This document shows, piece after piece, positions 61,948-64,000 of a DNA stretch of 64,000 bases. Below the pieces are notes generated by a model that was not told the DNA's origin, did no database searches, and saw only the letters and a list, made by a program, of their open reading frames with translations. Within the stretch, counting starts at the first letter, position 1. Each line of letters begins with the position of its first letter. The position numbers and the translations under genes were made by a program. The DNA is from Saccharopolyspora soli (GTDB taxonomy: Bacteria; Actinomycetota; Actinomycetes; Mycobacteriales; Pseudonocardiaceae), in assembly GCF_022678645.1 (NCBI RefSeq), contig NZ_JALBWV010000006.1:1-64000 (forward strand), given 5' to 3'.

Positions 61948-63156
61948 TCAACGACGCGCGAGACGAGCGGCCAAGGCCCGCCGATCCGGCTTTCCGGGGC
62001 CGCGCAGCGGCAATTCCGAGATGAAGACGATGCGCTTGGGCGCGGCGGCCGCGCTGAGCCGCTCGCGCACTGCGATCCGAAGGGCGTCCGAGGACGGCGG
62101 CTCGGCCGGGTCGGTCGGCACGACTGCGGCCACCACCGCCTGACCCCACTCGGAATCCGGTACGCCGAGTACGCATGCCTCGCGGACCCCCACCTGTTCG
62201 GTGAGGACCCGCTCCACCGCCAGGGGGGCGACGTTGACACCACCAGTGATGATCATGTCGTCGGTCCGTCCCAGCACCTCCAGCCGATCGCCCCGCCAGC
62301 AGCCCACATCCCCGGTGCGGAACCACCCGTCGGCGAACACCGCCGACTCCGGCTGATGCCGGTAGCCCCTGGCCAACATCGGTCCGGCCAGTTGGATGGG
62401 CCCGGTCTGGACGGACTCGGTCGCCCCGCCGATGCGAACCTTCGCGATATCCAGCGGCTGCCCGCCGTAGACGCAGCCGCCCGACGTTTCGCTCATCCCG
62501 TAAGTCGTGGTCACGCGGACACCGCAGTCCTGGGCCTGCCGCAGCAAGGCCGGTGGGGTGGCGGCACCGCCGAGCAGCACCGCGTCGAATTTCCGCAGCG
62601 CGTCGAGGCCGTCGCCGCCCGCGTTCAGCAGTCGGGACAGCTGGGTGGGCACCAGGGCCGTGTAGTGCGGGCCGTCGGCGCCGAGCAGCTGCCGCGCCGC
62701 CGTGGCGAACCGGTCGGGGCGGAACCCGTCGGAGGTGTCGGCGGCGTGCGGGTGGGTTCCGGCGAGCACCGCTCGGACCAGGACTTGGATGCCCGCGACG
62801 TGATGCGCGGGCATCGCGAGCAGCCAGTAGCCGGGGCCGCCGAGGCGGCGGTGGGTGGCTTCGGCGGAGGCGCGCAGCGCCGATGCCGGTAGCAGCACGC
62901 CCTTCGGGTCGCCGGTGGAGCCGGAGGTGGCGATTACCAGCGCCGTCGGGTCGTCGGCGGCGTCTTCAGCGGCGGCTAGCGGAGCGTCGCCGATGAGGGC
63001 GTCAGCGAGCCGTCGGGCCTCCTCCGCCTGGTCCGCGGCGACCGGCAGCAGAGCAGGCCCGTCGCCGTCCAGCGCCCGCGCCAGGGCAGGTAGCACGGTC
63101 AACGCACCGGTTCCCGGTGGCACGGGAAGCGGCTGCAGGTCGCGGGCTTTCGGCAT
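61948..63156 (-). CDS. menE: o-Succinylbenzoate--CoA ligase MenE
   Basis: Activates o-succinylbenzoate as its CoA thioester for ring closure by MenB. The 402-residue ANL enzyme is somewhat short, typical of actinobacterial MenE. It has the P-loop VIATSGSTGDPKGVLL, TTYGMSETSGGCVY, WFRTGDVGCWRGDRLEVLGRTDDMIITGGVNV and the C-terminal catalytic lysine in PLRGPGKPDRRAL. Neighbouring menA and menB support the assignment over a generic acyl-CoA ligase. Confidence 0.93.
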   Translation of the reverse strand: MPKARDLQPLPVPPGTGALTVLPALARALDGDGPALLPVAADQAEEARRLADALIGDAPLAAAEDAADDPTALVIATSGSTGDPKGVLLPASALRASAEATHRRLGGPGYWLLAMPAHHVAGIQVLVRAVLAGTHPHAADTSDGFRPDRFATAARQLLGADGPHYTALVPTQLSRLLNAGGDGLDALRKFDAVLLGGAATPPALLRQAQDCGVRVTTTYGMSETSGGCVYGGQPLDIAKVRIGGATESVQTGPIQLAGPMLARGYRHQPESAVFADGWFRTGDVGCWRGDRLEVLGRTDDMIITGGVNVAPLAVERVLTEQVGVREACVLGVPDSEWGQAVVAAVVPTDPAEPPSSDALRIAVRERLSAAAAPKRIVFISELPLRGPGKPDRRALAARLARR

Positions 63157-63439
63157 CCGCCCATTGTTGACGAGCCCAGGTCCGGCGAACTCCGGTGCCC
63201 CGGCGAGAGGTTCCGCACTCGATCACCTGTTCTAGCGATCAAGTGTTCGAATCATCGGGTCGATGGGATTAGTACGCGGCTGGAAAGGAGCAACGGAAAT
63301 GATGGTCTTTATCGTGCTGATGTGCCCGGCTGACCTGCTGGTCGATCTCTTCGACAGGTCGGCGGATGAACATGAGCGGGACCGGTTTCGGGCCGGAGCA
63401 ACCGACTCCGGGCCGTCCGAATCCGGTCCCGACGACTCT

Positions 63440-63521
63440 GGCATACACGATGTCGGAGATCCCGGACCGAGAAGGCTTCTGAGGATCCGCTACGCGCACC
63501 GCCACGCAAAAGGAGTTCGAA
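63440..63521 (-). repeat. Partial copy R8 of the structured repeat
   Basis: On the minus strand: CCTTTTGCGTGGCGGTGCGC, TAGCGGATCCTCAG, left main arm (plus-strand 63468-63483 CGAGAAGGCTTCTGAG), then the CCGGGATCTCCGACATCGTG loop part. The right arm and 3' hairpin are lost. It starts just after the menB stop on the same strand. The rest of 63157-63439 contains no gene. Confidence 0.75.
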
Positions 63522-63529
63522 GCAGGCTC

Positions 63530-64000
63530 TCAGAAGCACCAGGGGAAGGAGGACCAGTCTGGGGTTCTTTTCTGCAGGAACGCATCGCGTCCTTCGACGG
63601 CTTCGTCGGTCATGTAGGCGAGGCGGGTGGTCTCGCCAGCGAACAGTTGTTGGCCGATCAGTCCGTCGTCGATGGCGTTGAACGCGTATTTGAGCATGCG
63701 TTGAGCGGTCGGGGATTTGCCGTTGATCTCCCGGGCCCACTGCAACGCGGTGGCCTCCAACTCGTCGTGGGGGACGACCTCGTTGACCATGCCCATCTGG
63801 TGGGCCTGCTCGGCGGTGTAGGGGCGTCCCAGGAAGAAGATCTCGCGGGCGAATTTCTGGCCGACCTGGCGGGCGAGGTAGGCCGAGCCGAAGCCGCCGT
63901 CGAAACTCCCGACATCGGCATCGGTCTGCTTGAAACGGGCGTGCTCGGCGCTGGCCAGCGTGAGATCGCACACGACGTGCAGGCTGTGTCCGCCACCAGC
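63530..64000 (-). CDS. menB: 1,4-dihydroxy-2-naphthoyl-CoA synthase MenB (C-terminal part, cut by the window edge)
   Basis: Crotonase-family enzyme that closes the naphthoquinone ring. The last 156 residues are present and the 5' end lies beyond base 64000. Visible motifs are [16 protein letters not shown] at the edge, the oxyanion/active-site region [19 protein letters not shown], [25 protein letters not shown] and the C-terminal [14 protein letters not shown] that completes the active site of the neighbouring subunit. Adjacent to menE and near menA. Identity is secure despite the truncation. Confidence 0.92.
   Translation of the reverse strand, partial: AGGGHSLHVVCDLTLASAEHARFKQTDADVGSFDGGFGSAYLARQVGQKFAREIFFLGRPYTAEQAHQMGMVNEVVPHDELEATALQWAREINGKSPTAQRMLKYAFNAIDDGLIGQQLFAGETTRLAYMTDEAVEGRDAFLQKRTPDWSSFPWCF

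Noticed and set aside
63240-63260. TTCGAATC as a tRNA T-loop
   Set aside because: The flanking bases do not form a T-stem and no acceptor, D or anticodon arms can be assembled.

Overview
This is a high-GC actinobacterial chromosome segment. Mycothiol genes (an MshA-type glycosyltransferase and a mycothiol-dependent DinB/MDMPI enzyme), BldC, a BldN-like ECF sigma factor, SenX3-RegX3, Rex, bS22 and many leaderless GTG/ATG starts all point to Actinomycetia. I favour Pseudonocardiaceae (Saccharopolyspora-like), but that is recall, not a search. From about 2.8 kb to the right edge the gene order follows, with insertions, the Mycobacterium tuberculosis Rv0481c-Rv0548c backbone. The rex-hemACD block next to a bldN-like gene also matches Streptomyces. 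The first ~113 bases are G/C homopolymer and look like a contig-end artefact.

Layout. 0.1-4.5 kb: purU, an MDMPI-family enzyme, a methyltransferase, DUF2505 and murB. 4.5-10.9 kb: a trypsin-fold protein lacking the catalytic serine, an SDR, a lipoprotein L,D-transpeptidase, mshA, a YbjN protein and a DUF4349 lipoprotein. 11.7-19 kb: gpmA, senX3-regX3, a Ppx/GppA phosphatase, a Pro-rich membrane protein, a TIM-barrel protein and a thioesterase. 19.4-29.2 kb: fadD, proC, an excisionase-like HTH, bS22, galE-like, an acyltransferase, a Clp ATPase remnant, a VOC protein, a SerB-like phosphatase, a BldN-like sigma factor and a glutaredoxin. 29.3-34.3 kb: rex-hemA-hemC-hemD behind a clear Rex operator. 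34.6-41.0 kb: an inserted sugar ABC transporter operon on the minus strand (ROK regulator, binding protein, two permeases, GH3 enzyme) plus a broken DUF2891 gene. 41.3-49.6 kb: hemB, five small paralogous membrane proteins, a DUF3093-like protein, a HEPN/Abi-like defence candidate, hemL, a phosphoglycerate-mutase-like gene and resA. 50.1-55.3 kb: ccdA-resB-ccsA (cytochrome c maturation) and a ParA/EspI-like ATPase. 55.3-60.8 kb: a small membrane protein, bldC, DUF4229, a Cds1-like cysteine desulfhydrase and a small orphan type VII secretion-like cluster. 60.8-64 kb: menA, menE and the C-terminal part of menB.

The genes combine into tetrapyrrole synthesis under redox control (rex-hemACD, hemB, hemL), cytochrome c biogenesis, menaquinone synthesis, cell-wall synthesis and remodelling (murB, L,D-transpeptidase, GH3) and phosphate signalling (senX3-regX3, ppx).

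The most unusual signal is not a protein. A roughly 180-base intergenic element recurs in at least five good and four degraded copies, mostly just downstream of a gene on the same strand. It folds into a long hairpin followed by a short hairpin, and the copies differ by compensatory base changes in the stems. A second family of long covarying stem-loops lies at gene 3' ends. Other points of interest are the orphan type VII-like cluster with a ribosome-site-sequestering hairpin, tandem coupled mini-ORFs before the acyltransferase, and the inserted HEPN gene.
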